From an uncultured Clostridia bacterium (GTDB lineage: Bacteria > Bacillota > Clostridia > Christensenellales > Borkfalkiaceae): a stretch of 45,604 nt of DNA. The notes under the pieces are model-generated. The model did no database searches, was not told the DNA's origin, and worked only from the letters and a program-made list of their open reading frames with translations. Location: positions 1-45,604 of the forward strand of contig CALWCH010000014.1 in the NCBI GenBank assembly GCA_944376335.1, in the 5' to 3' direction. Position 1 is the stretch's first letter, and every line of letters begins with the position of its first letter. Shown one piece after another: positions 23,408 to 31,827 of this stretch. The position numbers were made by a program, and so were the translations under genes.

Positions 23408-23408
23408 T

Positions 23409-24542
23409 ATGAAAAAACAACTTATCGCGGCGAGCTTGCTCGCCGCGTTCGCAATTTTCACGGCTTCCTCGCTCGGCGGCTGTGCGGCTCGGGGCAGCTG
23501 GCAGGGCTTTACGGGCAGATACTTCTTCCGCACGACCGCCGATCTCCGTCTTTGGGCGGGGGAAGAGGGCACGCCCTCCGCCGAGGAAGCGCAGCGCGTC
23601 TCGGAGCAGACCCAATCGCTCCTGCGGGAGCTCGAAAACAGCCTCTCGGTGACGCAGCCCTCGCCCGTCACCGACTTCAACGACGCCGCCCCCGGGGAGA
23701 CGGTGGAGCTCGACAAGGCGTCCTACGACGTATTCACACTCGCCCAAACGCTCTACGAAGAGACGGGCGGCTGCTACGATCCGTCCGTCTACCACAGCGT
23801 GGAGAGCTACGGCTTTTACAACTACAATTCGGGCGATCCCGCCCCCGAGACGCTCCCCACCGAGCAGCAGCTTTCAGCCTTGCGAACGCTCTCCGAGTAC
23901 TTCCCGCAAGTGGAGCTCTTCGAAGAGGGCGGCAGGTACTATGCCGTCAAGCCCGCGGGGGCGTCCGTCACCGTGGAGGGCGTGGAGTACGTCCTCAAAG
24001 TCGACTTCGGCGGCATCGGCAAGGGGTACGCCTGCGACCGCGTGAAGGAGCTTACAGAGGGCTTCGAATACGGCTACTTCAGCTTCAACGGCAGCAGCAT
24101 GGCGGTCAAAAAGTACACGAAGGAGCGGACATACTACGAGCTTTCGGCAGCCGCCCCGCGCGGGAGCTATAACTATCTCACCGCACAGGTGCAGGATACC
24201 TGCCTCTCGACGAGCGCAGACAACGGCCTCTATTACGAGATCGACGGCACCCGCTACAGCCAAATTATAAACCCCGAAACGATGATGCCCGTCAATGTGG
24301 AGGGCGGAAAGAACACCAAGGGCATCGTGACGGCGACCGTTCTGGGCGAGAGCGCCGCCCGCTGCGACGCGCTCACCACGGCGCTCATGGCGATGGGCAC
24401 CGAGCGCGCCGTGGAGTTTGTAAAGACGCTCAAAGAGACGGTGTGGTTCGTCGAGCTCGACGGAGAGAAGATGACCGTCTACACCAATGCCCCCGAAGGG
24501 AGCTATACGCTCGCGGACGGGTATGAGGTCGTCGCGCTATGA
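23409..24542 (+). CDS. apbE: FAD:protein FMN transferase (ApbE), lipoprotein
   Basis: This 377-residue protein has an N-terminal signal peptide and the lipobox LGGC (Cys about 25), so it sits on the outer face of the membrane. The ApbE domain shows the FAD-binding YDPSVYHSVESYGF region, the conserved DFGGIGKGYACDRV (about 200-213), SADNGLYYEIDG, and the metal-binding C-terminal SAARCDALTTALMAMG. ApbE attaches FMN covalently to Thr or Ser of secreted and membrane proteins, classically RnfG and RnfD, which are encoded by the converging operon. I chose the ATG at 23409, one base after the glcK stop; an earlier in-frame ATG is inside glcK and would spoil the signal peptide. Confidence 0.94.
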   Translation: MKKQLIAASLLAAFAIFTASSLGGCAARGSWQGFTGRYFFRTTADLRLWAGEEGTPSAEEAQRVSEQTQSLLRELENSLSVTQPSPVTDFNDAAPGETVELDKASYDVFTLAQTLYEETGGCYDPSVYHSVESYGFYNYNSGDPAPETLPTEQQLSALRTLSEYFPQVELFEEGGRYYAVKPAGASVTVEGVEYVLKVDFGGIGKGYACDRVKELTEGFEYGYFSFNGSSMAVKKYTKERTYYELSAAAPRGSYNYLTAQVQDTCLSTSADNGLYYEIDGTRYSQIINPETMMPVNVEGGKNTKGIVTATVLGESAARCDALTTALMAMGTERAVEFVKTLKETVWFVELDGEKMTVYTNAPEGSYTLADGYEVVAL

Positions 24543-25009
24543 AAGAGAGCAAGCTCAACGAAGTCAAGCGCGCCGCATGGTTCAAGGGGTGGGATCTTCT
24601 CGTCTACGCCGTCCTGCTCGTCTTTCTTGCCGCGCTCTTTTTCGCCTTCGTCATCCTGCCCGAGCGGGGCGCTCTCACGGGCATTGAAATTCTCTTAAAG
24701 AACGAGCGCGTCTTTTCCTGCGACTTTGAAGAGGGAACGTACGAGACGTTCGGGGAGAGCGTTCAAGTCCAAGAGGCGGGCAGCCTTCTCACCGTCACCG
24801 TCACGACGGAAGAGGGGTACAACGTCGTCGTCATCAACATGCAGGAGCGCACCGCAGACATGACGGACGCTGACTGCTCATGGAGCCGCGACTGCGTGCA
24901 CATGGCACCCATTTCTGACACAATGTCAGCACAAATTGCGTGTATTCCGCACGGTCTAGTGGTCGTTCCGCTCTCGGATGCGCTGCATTCCGACGGCACA
25001 CTGCATTAA
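24539..25009 (+). CDS. Membrane-anchored NusG domain II protein
   Basis: This 156-residue protein has one membrane segment (about 20-43) and then a small beta domain of the NusG domain II type (about 50-150), exposed outside. In Firmicutes such proteins are commonly found with ApbE, Gx transporters and Rnf genes, suggesting a role in assembling or using flavinylated redox proteins; that role is inference. The cysteines at 117, 122 and 138 and HMAP/CIPH motifs in the C-terminal half could bind a metal. Its ATG overlaps the apbE stop. It is the last gene of the rho operon and ends at a shared terminator. Confidence 0.82.
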   Translation: MKESKLNEVKRAAWFKGWDLLVYAVLLVFLAALFFAFVILPERGALTGIEILLKNERVFSCDFEEGTYETFGESVQVQEAGSLLTVTVTTEEGYNVVVINMQERTADMTDADCSWSRDCVHMAPISDTMSAQIACIPHGLVVVPLSDALHSDGTLH

Positions 25010-25022
25010 ATTTTGTAAAATC

Positions 25023-25056
25023 AAAAGCGCCGCCGCGGCTTTTGCCGCGGCGGCGC
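25023..25056 (-). terminator. Strong shared terminator between the rho and rnf operons
   Basis: GCGCCGCCGCGGC-TTTT-GCCGCGGCGGCGC is a perfect 13-base-pair stem (25027-25039, 25044-25056). On the minus strand it is followed by TTTTGATTTT. On the plus strand only GTTC follows, so it mainly ends the rnf operon. Confidence 0.88.
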
Positions 25057-25077
25057 GTTCACATAACCGATAAATTT

Positions 25078-25911
25078 TTATGCTTCAAATCTGGGGAAAA
25101 TGACCTTTCTCGGGCACGCCGAGACGCACGTCATGCACCCCGTGCACTTTTTATAATCGATGACGGGCAGATTGTCCTTCATCGAAATCGCCTGAGAAGG
25201 GCACTTCTTGGCGCAAATTCCGCAGCCGATGCACCCAACTTCGCACACCGCCATCACGTCCTTGCCCCTGCAATGCGAGGAGCAGGCGACATACACGGGC
25301 GCACTTGCAGGAATACGGCCGATGAGCTGTTTGGGGCAGGTGAGAATGCACGCGCCGCAGCCGATGCACTTGTCGCTCTCGACCTTGGCGACGCCGTTCT
25401 CGACGACAACGCCGCGCTCCGTGCAGACTAAGGCGCAGTCTCCGCAGCCGAGGCACGCCGTCTTGCACAGCTTGTCGCCCCCGAAGAGCGCGGCAGTCTC
25501 CTTGCACGTCATGGCCCCCACGGTATCGAACGCGGCCTTGCTGCCGCCCGCGCAGTGAACGACGGCAACCGTGCGTTCCTCGTCTTTGAGCTCGATGCCG
25601 AGAAGTTTTGCAATTTCCGCCTTCCCCTCGGGGGAGGTCACATGGCAGGCGGAGAGATCGCCCTCGCCCGAGGCGAGCTTCTGCGCAAACCCACTGCAGC
25701 CCGAGCAGCCGCAGCCGCCGCAGTTGGCGCCCGCTAAATTCTCTAAAATTTTTGTTACTTTCTCGTCAGTATCCACCTTAAACACTTTCCCGACAAGCAG
25801 AATGAGGAGCACGATGACGACGGCGATGACGGCGATGATGAGCGCGACCCAGCCCACCGTCTTCCAGGTCTCGGCGTCGATGGTGCCGAGCGTTACAAGC
25901 AAATTGGTCAT
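25078..25911 (-). CDS. rnfB: Rnf complex subunit B (iron-sulfur)
   Basis: This 277-residue subunit is the ferredoxin-side entry of the Rnf complex. A membrane segment (20-40) is followed by an ASKHA-like cluster motif C64-x2-C67-x4-C72 with C89. Then come four 4Fe-4S motifs: C153/C156/C159/C163, C182/C185/C188/C192, C227/C230/C233/C237 and C256/C259/C262/C266. Clostridial RnfB commonly carries this large cluster number. I chose the ATG at 25911 with GAGGTGG upstream; a GTG three codons earlier overlaps that site. It is the last gene of the operon. Confidence 0.95.
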   Translation of the reverse strand: MTNLLVTLGTIDAETWKTVGWVALIIAVIAVVIVLLILLVGKVFKVDTDEKVTKILENLAGANCGGCGCSGCSGFAQKLASGEGDLSACHVTSPEGKAEIAKLLGIELKDEERTVAVVHCAGGSKAAFDTVGAMTCKETAALFGGDKLCKTACLGCGDCALVCTERGVVVENGVAKVESDKCIGCGACILTCPKQLIGRIPASAPVYVACSSHCRGKDVMAVCEVGCIGCGICAKKCPSQAISMKDNLPVIDYKKCTGCMTCVSACPRKVIFPRFEA

Positions 25912-25921
25912 ATCTTCCACC

Positions 25922-26521
25922 TCACGCGATATAGCTGAACACGGTAAATGCCATGCAGATGAAGCTTGCCGTCACCATCGAGATGGGGAAGCCCGAGAGC
26001 GCCTTCCCTACACGGTAGCGGTTGAGCTTTTCGCGAAGCCCGCTCATGATGAGCATGACGAGGGTAAAGCCGATGCCCGCGAGGAAGGCGTAGAGGACTG
26101 CCCAGCCGAGGTTCATGGAAGCCGCGCCCATCACGGCGCTCATATCGCCGATGACCATCTCCGTGACGCCCAAAACGGCGCAGTTGGTCGTAATCAGCGG
26201 CAGATAGATGCCCATCGCGTTGTAGAGCGAGGGGGAGAGCTTTTTGATGATCATTTCGAGCATCTGCACGAGCGAGGCGATGACGAAGATGAACACGATG
26301 ATCTCGAGGAAGGCGATGCCGAGGGGCACCATGAGATACTCATAGAGGGGATAGGTGACGAGCGTTGCGAGCGCCATGACGATGGCGACGGCAATGCCCA
26401 TGCCGAGCGCGGAGCTCGTCTTTTTGGAGACTCCGAGGAAGGGGCAAATGCCCAGCGTCTGAGAGGTGATGAAGTTGTCCGTGAGAACGGCGGAGAGGAC
26501 AATGGCGATAAACGTTCCCAT
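25922..26521 (-). CDS. rnfA: Rnf complex subunit A
   Basis: This 199-residue integral membrane protein has six membrane segments. It has the RnfA/NqrE signature near the N-terminus (SAVLTDNFITSQTLGICPFLG) and LPLITTNCAVLGV in the middle. Each of these carries one of the paired conserved cysteines thought to hold a membrane 2Fe-2S cluster with RnfE. AAAGGAGG lies just upstream of the ATG, inside the end of rnfE. Confidence 0.96.
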   Translation of the reverse strand: MGTFIAIVLSAVLTDNFITSQTLGICPFLGVSKKTSSALGMGIAVAIVMALATLVTYPLYEYLMVPLGIAFLEIIVFIFVIASLVQMLEMIIKKLSPSLYNAMGIYLPLITTNCAVLGVTEMVIGDMSAVMGAASMNLGWAVLYAFLAGIGFTLVMLIMSGLREKLNRYRVGKALSGFPISMVTASFICMAFTVFSYIA

Positions 26522-26522
26522 C

Positions 26523-27191
26523 TTATGCCTCCTTTGCGGCGGTGCCGCGGCGTGCCTCGAAGGCGCGTCTCGCTTCCTCCGCCTGCCGCTTGGTGCGGTT
26601 TGCGGAAGTCACGCTGTCCATCACTTTCGTGAAGAGCGCGATGCTGAGTCCGAAGATGATGAAGGAGCCCGCAGGCTGCGCAAAGAGCGCAATGCTAAAA
26701 TCCCAGAGGTGCGCCCCGAAGAGAGAGCCCGAGCCCAACACTTCGCACACGATGCCCATGCAGGTGAGCGCCAGCGTAAAGCCGATGCCGTTTGCAAGGC
26801 CGTCCATCGCGGCTTCGGGCACGGTGTGCTTGTTGGCGAATGCCTCCGCGCGCCCCAAGATGATGCAGTTGACGACGATGAGCGCGAGGAACCCGCCGAG
26901 TGCGCTGTAGATATCGGGCAGGAACTTTTCAAGGACCATGCGGAGCAGCGTCACGAGCGTCGCGATGAGCACGATGTAGCAGGGGATGCGCACTTCGTTG
27001 GGAATGAGCTTGCGCATCGCAGAGATCAAAACGTTGCTTAAGGTCAAGATAACGATGATGCAGAGACCCATCGACATCGCAGACATCGCCGAAGAGATGA
27101 GCCCGAGCGTCGGGCAGGTGCCCAGCACCAGCACGAAGGTGGGGTTGGAAAAGATGACGCCGTCCAAAAAGATCTTCTTGTATTTACCCAT
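26523..27191 (-). CDS. rnfE: Rnf complex subunit E
   Basis: This 222-residue membrane protein, the inverted partner of RnfA, has NPTFVLVLGTCPTLG near 16-30 and ALIVVNCIILGRAEAFA near 103-119 carrying the matching cysteines, and six membrane segments. A charged C-terminal tail (about 195-222, Arg/Glu/Ala) extends into the cytoplasm. GGGGAGG precedes the ATG, which overlaps the end of rnfG by 8 bases. Confidence 0.95.
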   Translation of the reverse strand: MGKYKKIFLDGVIFSNPTFVLVLGTCPTLGLISSAMSAMSMGLCIIVILTLSNVLISAMRKLIPNEVRIPCYIVLIATLVTLLRMVLEKFLPDIYSALGGFLALIVVNCIILGRAEAFANKHTVPEAAMDGLANGIGFTLALTCMGIVCEVLGSGSLFGAHLWDFSIALFAQPAGSFIIFGLSIALFTKVMDSVTSANRTKRQAEEARRAFEARRGTAAKEA

Positions 27192-27783
27192 TCTGCACCT
27201 CCCCGCTTCCCTGAAGGGAAGTTTTCACATATTCGAGCGCCCCGTTGACGGAATTTCTGATGGCAGCAGAGGAATAGGAAGCTCCTGCCGAGAGCAAGTT
27301 GTCGGGGTAGGGCTCGCCCGTAAATTCCTCGGAAAAGCCGTTCAAAAATTCCTGCGTGATGCGGCCGATGTAGGATTGGCCTTCATTGGAGTTGATGGAG
27401 ACGGCGCCCACGCCCGTCACCGCGCCGTTTTCCGTGTTGATGACCACCCAGCAAGTAACGGTGCCGTTCTGATAGCCGTCAAGGCCTCTCGACTGCACGA
27501 GCCAATCGCCTGCGTGGTTGTCGCTCGTCACGACGCGCGCCGTCACGATGACCGAGCGCCCGACTTCGAGGCCGTCGCCCAAATTCTCCGCGCCCGGGGC
27601 AAGTTCCGTCGTCACGCTCTCGCCCGCATACAGCTCGGCGAGCGCTCTGTCGAGCCGTTCCTCGTCCGAGACATAGAAGAGGGCATTGCAGATGGTGAGG
27701 AACACCGAGCAGACGAGCACGATGGAGACGAGCACCACGATGCACTTAAATGCCGTGCTCTTAAAGAAGGACTTTGCACTCAT
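27184..27783 (-). CDS. rnfG: Rnf complex subunit G (FMN-binding)
   Basis: This 199-residue subunit has one N-terminal membrane segment (about 13-35) and an outward-facing FMN-binding domain. The usual flavin site pattern is S/T-G-A-T-x-x-S. Here the matching stretch is SAGASYSSAAI near the C-terminus, so a serine takes the place of the threonine that normally carries FMN. The rest of the domain, GYQNGTVTCWVVIN and GAVSINSNEGQSYIGR followed by the FL-GF segment, is normal. The ATG at 27783 overlaps the rnfD stop (ATGA). Confidence 0.92.
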   Translation of the reverse strand: MSAKSFFKSTAFKCIVVLVSIVLVCSVFLTICNALFYVSDEERLDRALAELYAGESVTTELAPGAENLGDGLEVGRSVIVTARVVTSDNHAGDWLVQSRGLDGYQNGTVTCWVVINTENGAVTGVGAVSINSNEGQSYIGRITQEFLNGFSEEFTGEPYPDNLLSAGASYSSAAIRNSVNGALEYVKTSLQGSGEVQNG

Positions 27784-28841
27784 TTTTTCGCCTCCTTCGC
27801 CCTCTTTTCCCGCTTGTAGCCGAAGGGCTTTCTCACGATGTATGTATCGATGAGCGGCGTTAAAAGATTCATGAGAAGAATTGTGAAGGACATGACCTCG
27901 ATGTGGGTAAAGTGCCTTAAGACTGCCGTTAAGACGGCGAGGGCGATGTAGTAGACGAGCTGCCCCCAGACGCCCTTGGGGGAGGTGACGTAGTCGGTCG
28001 CCATGAACACCGCGCCGAACACGAGGCCGCCCGAGAGGCAGTAGCCGGGGAAGAGCGTGATGTCGAACGTGCCGCCCGTCGCAGCCAAACAGACCGAAAC
28101 GAACCCAGAGAGCGCGATGCAAAGGATAGGCTGCCACCACTTGATGACCTTTCTTATGACGAGATAGAGGTATCCGATGAGGATGGCGAGCTTGCATGTC
28201 TCACCGATCGCCGCCGTCGCAACGCCGTTGCCAAGGAAGAGCTGCAAGAGCGTGGGCACGGGCTCCGCATAGGAGGCGCTCCCCGAGAGCGAACCGCCCG
28301 CAAGCAATGTGCCCGAAAGATAGGTAGAGCCCGTTGTAAGCACTCCGTCCGTCAAAAGTGCGCCCGCCGAGAGCGAAAAGCTGATAAAGAGGAACACGCG
28401 CCCCGCCGCCGCGGGGTTGACGAGGTTCTTGCCCGTGCCGCCGAAGAGCATCTTGACGAGCACGATGGCAAAGACGGAGCCGAGCAGCGCCTCGTACCAC
28501 TTGGTATAGGCGGGGAGAATGAGGGCGAGGATGAGCCCCGTCACGACGGACGTGCAGTCAAACTGCCTAGCCCAACTCTTTACGACCTCGCCCGCATTTT
28601 TGCATTTCTTTGCAAAGCCACCCTTGGCGATGAAGTAGCAGACAAATTCCGCCGCGACGGCACCTGCCACGCAGACGAGCAGCAGCATGAGGGCATACAG
28701 CTGAAAGAAGACGAGCGCGGCGACCGCCGAGGGCACGAGGGCGATGGCGACGTCCAGCATGATGGTGCGCGTTGTGCGCCTTCCCCTGACGTGCGGGGGA
28801 ACGGAGACGGAAATCTGCGATTTGGTTTGTTCTGCTGTCAT
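27780..28841 (-). CDS. rnfD: Rnf complex subunit D (FMN-binding membrane protein)
   Basis: This 353-residue membrane protein has eight to ten membrane segments. It is homologous to NqrB: GLILALILPAYTKWYEALLGSVFAIV in pieces, KMLFGGTGKNLVNPAAAGRVFL, and SIGET-like AIGETCKLAILIGYLYL. The covalent flavin position appears as TTGST in DGVLTTGSTYLSG, so the acceptor Thr is kept although Ala is replaced by Ser. The ATG at 28841 overlaps the rnfC stop; the frame is open upstream only as a shadow of rnfC. Confidence 0.94.
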   Translation of the reverse strand: MTAEQTKSQISVSVPPHVRGRRTTRTIMLDVAIALVPSAVAALVFFQLYALMLLLVCVAGAVAAEFVCYFIAKGGFAKKCKNAGEVVKSWARQFDCTSVVTGLILALILPAYTKWYEALLGSVFAIVLVKMLFGGTGKNLVNPAAAGRVFLFISFSLSAGALLTDGVLTTGSTYLSGTLLAGGSLSGSASYAEPVPTLLQLFLGNGVATAAIGETCKLAILIGYLYLVIRKVIKWWQPILCIALSGFVSVCLAATGGTFDITLFPGYCLSGGLVFGAVFMATDYVTSPKGVWGQLVYYIALAVLTAVLRHFTHIEVMSFTILLMNLLTPLIDTYIVRKPFGYKREKRAKEAKK

Positions 28842-30127
28842 TTTGCTTTCCTCATCTCCTGTTTGGTCTTGCGGATGCTCTGAATGAGCGGCCTCCTTGC
28901 GGGGCACACATAGGCGCATACGCCGCATTCGATGCAGTTGAGCGCACCGCCGAGCTTTGCCGCCTCGGCATAATCGCCCGCCTCGGCATAGAAGTCCGTC
29001 TGCATGGGCATGAGCTTCATGGGGCAGGCGTCCGCGCACTTGCCGCAGCTGATGCAGGGCGTGGGCTCGGAGAGCGAAACTTCCTCCGCGCTCATAAGGA
29101 GCAGCCCCGACGTCGTCTTGTGCGTGTAGAAGTCGTAGGAGGGGAGCGAAATGCCCGTCATCGGGCCGCCCTGCACGATCTTTTTGGGAGCCGTCTTCTC
29201 GCCGCCGCAGAATGCAACGAGGGCGGAAAGTGGCGTGCCCACGGGCGTCCAGATATTCTTGGGTTCGGAGACCGCCCCGCCCGTCACCGTGACGGCGCGT
29301 TCATACAGCGGCTTGCCCTGCTCGACGGCCTCATACACCGCATACGCCGTCGCAACGTTCTGCACGACGACGCCCGCATCGGCGGGGAGCTTGCCGGGCC
29401 TTATTTTCCTGCCCGTTGCAGAGTAGACGAGCTGTTTCTCGCCGCCCATCGGGTACTGCTTGCGAAGTTTGACGACGGCGATATCAGGATAGGGCTCGAA
29501 TGCCGCGATGGCGTCCGGCTTGTTGTCCTCGATGCCGATGATGATGCGCTTTGCATCCAGCGCCTGCTTTAAGTAGCGCGCGCCGCGCACGATGCCTTCG
29601 GTAAATTCGAGCATGAGGCGGTGGTCGCAGGTGAGGTAGGGTTCGCACTCCGCGCCGTTCAAAATCAGCGTGTCGACGGGGCAGGGGGGCGTCAATTTGA
29701 CTGCCGTCGGGAAGCCCGCGCCGCCTAAGCCCACGATGCCGCACGCACGCACCCGTTCGACGATCTCTTGAGGGGAAGGATCGGTGAGGGGCGGGAAGCG
29801 AAATTCCTCGCCGCTTTCGCTCGCTTTGAGCACGATGAACGTCTCTTCGCCGCCCTGTGCGGGCTTTTTCAGAATGTCTGCAACTTCCCCCGCAATGCTC
29901 GCAAAGACGCTCGAAGAGATCGCGCCGTCTGCCTTGGCGATGAGTTCGCCTCGCTTGACTTTCGCGCCCTTCTCCACGACGGGAACGGCGGGCCGCCCCA
30001 GCGACTGCGAGAGGGAGATGCACACCTCCGAAGGGGGAGGGAGCTGTTCGAGCGGCTTGCCGCCCGAGATTTTCCTGCCCTGCGGGTGGATGCCCGCAAA
30101 CAGGCGTTTGCCTTTGATCGCTTTCAA
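28838..30127 (-). CDS. rnfC: Rnf complex subunit C (NADH-binding), TTG start
   Basis: This 429-residue peripheral subunit has the N-terminal GIHPQGRK, a biotinyl-like hinge, then the NuoF-like Rossmann region with GIVGLGGAGFPTAVK (FMN/NAD binding) and LILNGAECEPYLT. Two C-terminal 4Fe-4S motifs, CISCGKCADACP and CIECGVCAYVCP, pass electrons on to NAD. The start is TTG at 30127 with AGGAGGTG 7 bases upstream. It overlaps the Gx transporter stop (TTGA), so Rnf translation begins from that gene's end. Confidence 0.95.
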   Translation of the reverse strand: MKAIKGKRLFAGIHPQGRKISGGKPLEQLPPPSEVCISLSQSLGRPAVPVVEKGAKVKRGELIAKADGAISSSVFASIAGEVADILKKPAQGGEETFIVLKASESGEEFRFPPLTDPSPQEIVERVRACGIVGLGGAGFPTAVKLTPPCPVDTLILNGAECEPYLTCDHRLMLEFTEGIVRGARYLKQALDAKRIIIGIEDNKPDAIAAFEPYPDIAVVKLRKQYPMGGEKQLVYSATGRKIRPGKLPADAGVVVQNVATAYAVYEAVEQGKPLYERAVTVTGGAVSEPKNIWTPVGTPLSALVAFCGGEKTAPKKIVQGGPMTGISLPSYDFYTHKTTSGLLLMSAEEVSLSEPTPCISCGKCADACPMKLMPMQTDFYAEAGDYAEAAKLGGALNCIECGVCAYVCPARRPLIQSIRKTKQEMRKAK

Positions 30128-30684
30128 ATAACACCTCCTGGTGTGTCTTGACCTGTTATTTTCATATAGAAGATCCGCTCGGGAACTCTCTTTAAAATGA
30201 GGATGCCTACGGCCGCCACCGCCGCGCCCGAGAGGACGCCGACGAGTGCGAAGTAGGGAAGGAGCACAAAGTTGTTGGGCGTGCTTGTCTCCAAGACGTA
30301 GACAAGTACCTGCACCGCGTTGTGAACGACCGCCGCCGCAATGTTAATAGCAAGATAGCTCACGCGGGGAAGGGCGAACCTAATTAGAACAGCCGAAAGC
30401 GCGAGCGCGCACACTCCCCCCGAGAGGGAGAAGAGCAGCGAGGACGCATTGCCCGCGATGGCTGCCCCCAGGAGCGTCCGCGCGATAAGGATGAGAAAGG
30501 CGTCGAGCGGGCCGTAGAGGACGAGCGCCAGCATGGAGAAGAGGTTGGAGAGGCCGAGCTTCGCCCCGGGGATGCCGAAGAGGGGCGGGATGAGCGCCTC
30601 CAAGGTATGTACGGCGAGGGAGAGCCCCGCAAGCACGCCGAGGACGGCGACCCGTCTGCCTGAAAATGACCGCCGAAAGTGCAT
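30124..30684 (-). CDS. Gx transporter family membrane protein, first gene of the rnf operon
   Basis: This 186-residue protein has about five membrane segments and belongs to the family once called heptaprenyl diphosphate synthase component I (PF07456), now known as Gx transporters. Visible signature parts are PGAKLGLSNLFSMLAL and the ARTLLGA segment. These proteins look like ECF S components and repeatedly occur beside ApbE, NusG-domain and Rnf genes, so flavin or quinone precursor supply is a plausible role. I chose the ATG at 30684: an in-frame start nine codons upstream would lie across the promoter. The -10 box ends 6 bases before the ATG and there is no ribosome site. Confidence 0.85.
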   Translation of the reverse strand: MHFRRSFSGRRVAVLGVLAGLSLAVHTLEALIPPLFGIPGAKLGLSNLFSMLALVLYGPLDAFLILIARTLLGAAIAGNASSLLFSLSGGVCALALSAVLIRFALPRVSYLAINIAAAVVHNAVQVLVYVLETSTPNNFVLLPYFALVGVLSGAAVAAVGILILKRVPERIFYMKITGQDTPGGVI

Positions 30685-30690
30685 AAGCTC

Positions 30691-30719
30691 ATTATACACC
30701 AAATTTTGCAAGCCGTAAA
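30691..30719 (-). promoter_or_regulatory. Promoter of the Gx-rnfCDGEAB operon, leaderless geometry
   Basis: On the minus strand TTTACG (30714-30719), a 17-base spacer, then TATAAT (30691-30696), which ends 6 bases before the ATG at 30684. Confidence 0.85.
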
Positions 30720-30798
30720 CAAAATGCGCATGAAATTGTCACATTCGGTCAAGAAATTTTCTGATAGCAAGCTTTATCTTAACTTATAAATGAAAAGC

Positions 30799-30828
30799 TG
30801 CATACTTTTTCCATAGAGAGGCAAAGTA
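30799..30828 (+). promoter_or_regulatory. Forespore (sigma F/G-type) promoter of spoVAD
   Basis: TGCATA (30799-30804), a 17-base spacer, then CAAAGTA (30822-30828) fits the sigma G pattern GNATR ... CANNNTA. It ends 6 bases before the ATG. Confidence 0.7.
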
Positions 30829-30834
30829 AATGCG

Positions 30835-31827
30835 ATGAACAGGCAGACCATCACCTTTAAGACACAGCCGAGGATCGAGGCCGTGAGCAGCATCTGCGGC
30901 ACCAAGGAGAGCGAGGGCATCGTCGGGAAGTATGCGGAGAGGGTGCTCTTTGACGACATGTTCGGCGAGGATACCTACGAGAGGGCGGAGCGCAAGATGC
31001 TGACGACGGTCATCGAGGGGGCAATTCAAAATGGCGGCATCGGGCGGGAAGATGTGGGCGTCCTCGTGCTTGGAGACCTTCTCGATCAGATCATCTCTTC
31101 GAGCTTTGCGGCGCGTGCGTTCGACATTCCCTTTTTGGGGGTGTACGGCGCGTGCTCGACGATGGCGGAGGCGCTCGCGGTCTCTGCGGCATTTTTGGAC
31201 GGCGGGCACTTTGAAAGCGCCGTTGCCGCAACGGGAAGCCACTTTGCCTCGGCAGAGCGGCAGTACCGCTACCCTTTGGAGCTCGGGTGCATTCGTCCGC
31301 CGCAGGCACAATGGACGGTGACGGGCGCGGGCGCTGCGCTGCTGACGGCCGCGGGCGAGGGCATCCGCATAACGGACGCGACGCTGGGGAAGGTGGTCGA
31401 TTACGGCGTGACCGACGTCAACAACATGGGCGCGGCGATGGCTCCCGCGGCGGCGGATACCCTGCTTGCGCACTTTCGGGAGACGGGAAGAAGCCCCGAG
31501 GACTATGACCTCATCGCAACGGGCGACTTGGGTGCGCTCGGCAGCCGCATCTTAAAGGACTTGACGAACGAGAAGGGCTTGGATATCTCCAAAAATCACA
31601 CCGACTGCGGGGAGATCGTCTATAACGTCATCGAGGACGAATACCAAGGCGGGAGCGGCGCGGGGTGTTCGGCGCTCGTGCTCTGCTCCTATCTCTACGA
31701 AAAGATGAGGCGGAGAGAGCTCAAGCGCGTGCTCTTTGTTGCAACGGGCGCACTTTTGTCCACCGTCTCTTCGGGTCAGGGGGAGAGCATTCCCTGCATC
31801 GCTCATGCGGTGAGTCTGGAGGCATAA
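30835..31827 (+). CDS. spoVAD: Stage V sporulation protein AD
   Basis: This 330-residue protein has a thiolase-like fold: VYGACSTMAEAL carries the position equivalent to the thiolase cysteine, followed by ATGSHFASAERQYR and TGAGAALLT, with late GSGAGCSALVL. SpoVAD binds dipicolinic acid and, with other SpoVA proteins, loads it into the forespore and releases it at germination. The ATG at 30835 lies 6 bases after a forespore-type -10 box and has no Shine-Dalgarno site. Its TAA overlaps the next start (TAATG). spoVAC, usually directly upstream, is absent here. Confidence 0.95.
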   Translation: MNRQTITFKTQPRIEAVSSICGTKESEGIVGKYAERVLFDDMFGEDTYERAERKMLTTVIEGAIQNGGIGREDVGVLVLGDLLDQIISSSFAARAFDIPFLGVYGACSTMAEALAVSAAFLDGGHFESAVAATGSHFASAERQYRYPLELGCIRPPQAQWTVTGAGAALLTAAGEGIRITDATLGKVVDYGVTDVNNMGAAMAPAAADTLLAHFRETGRSPEDYDLIATGDLGALGSRILKDLTNEKGLDISKNHTDCGEIVYNVIEDEYQGGSGAGCSALVLCSYLYEKMRRRELKRVLFVATGALLSTVSSGQGESIPCIAHAVSLEA

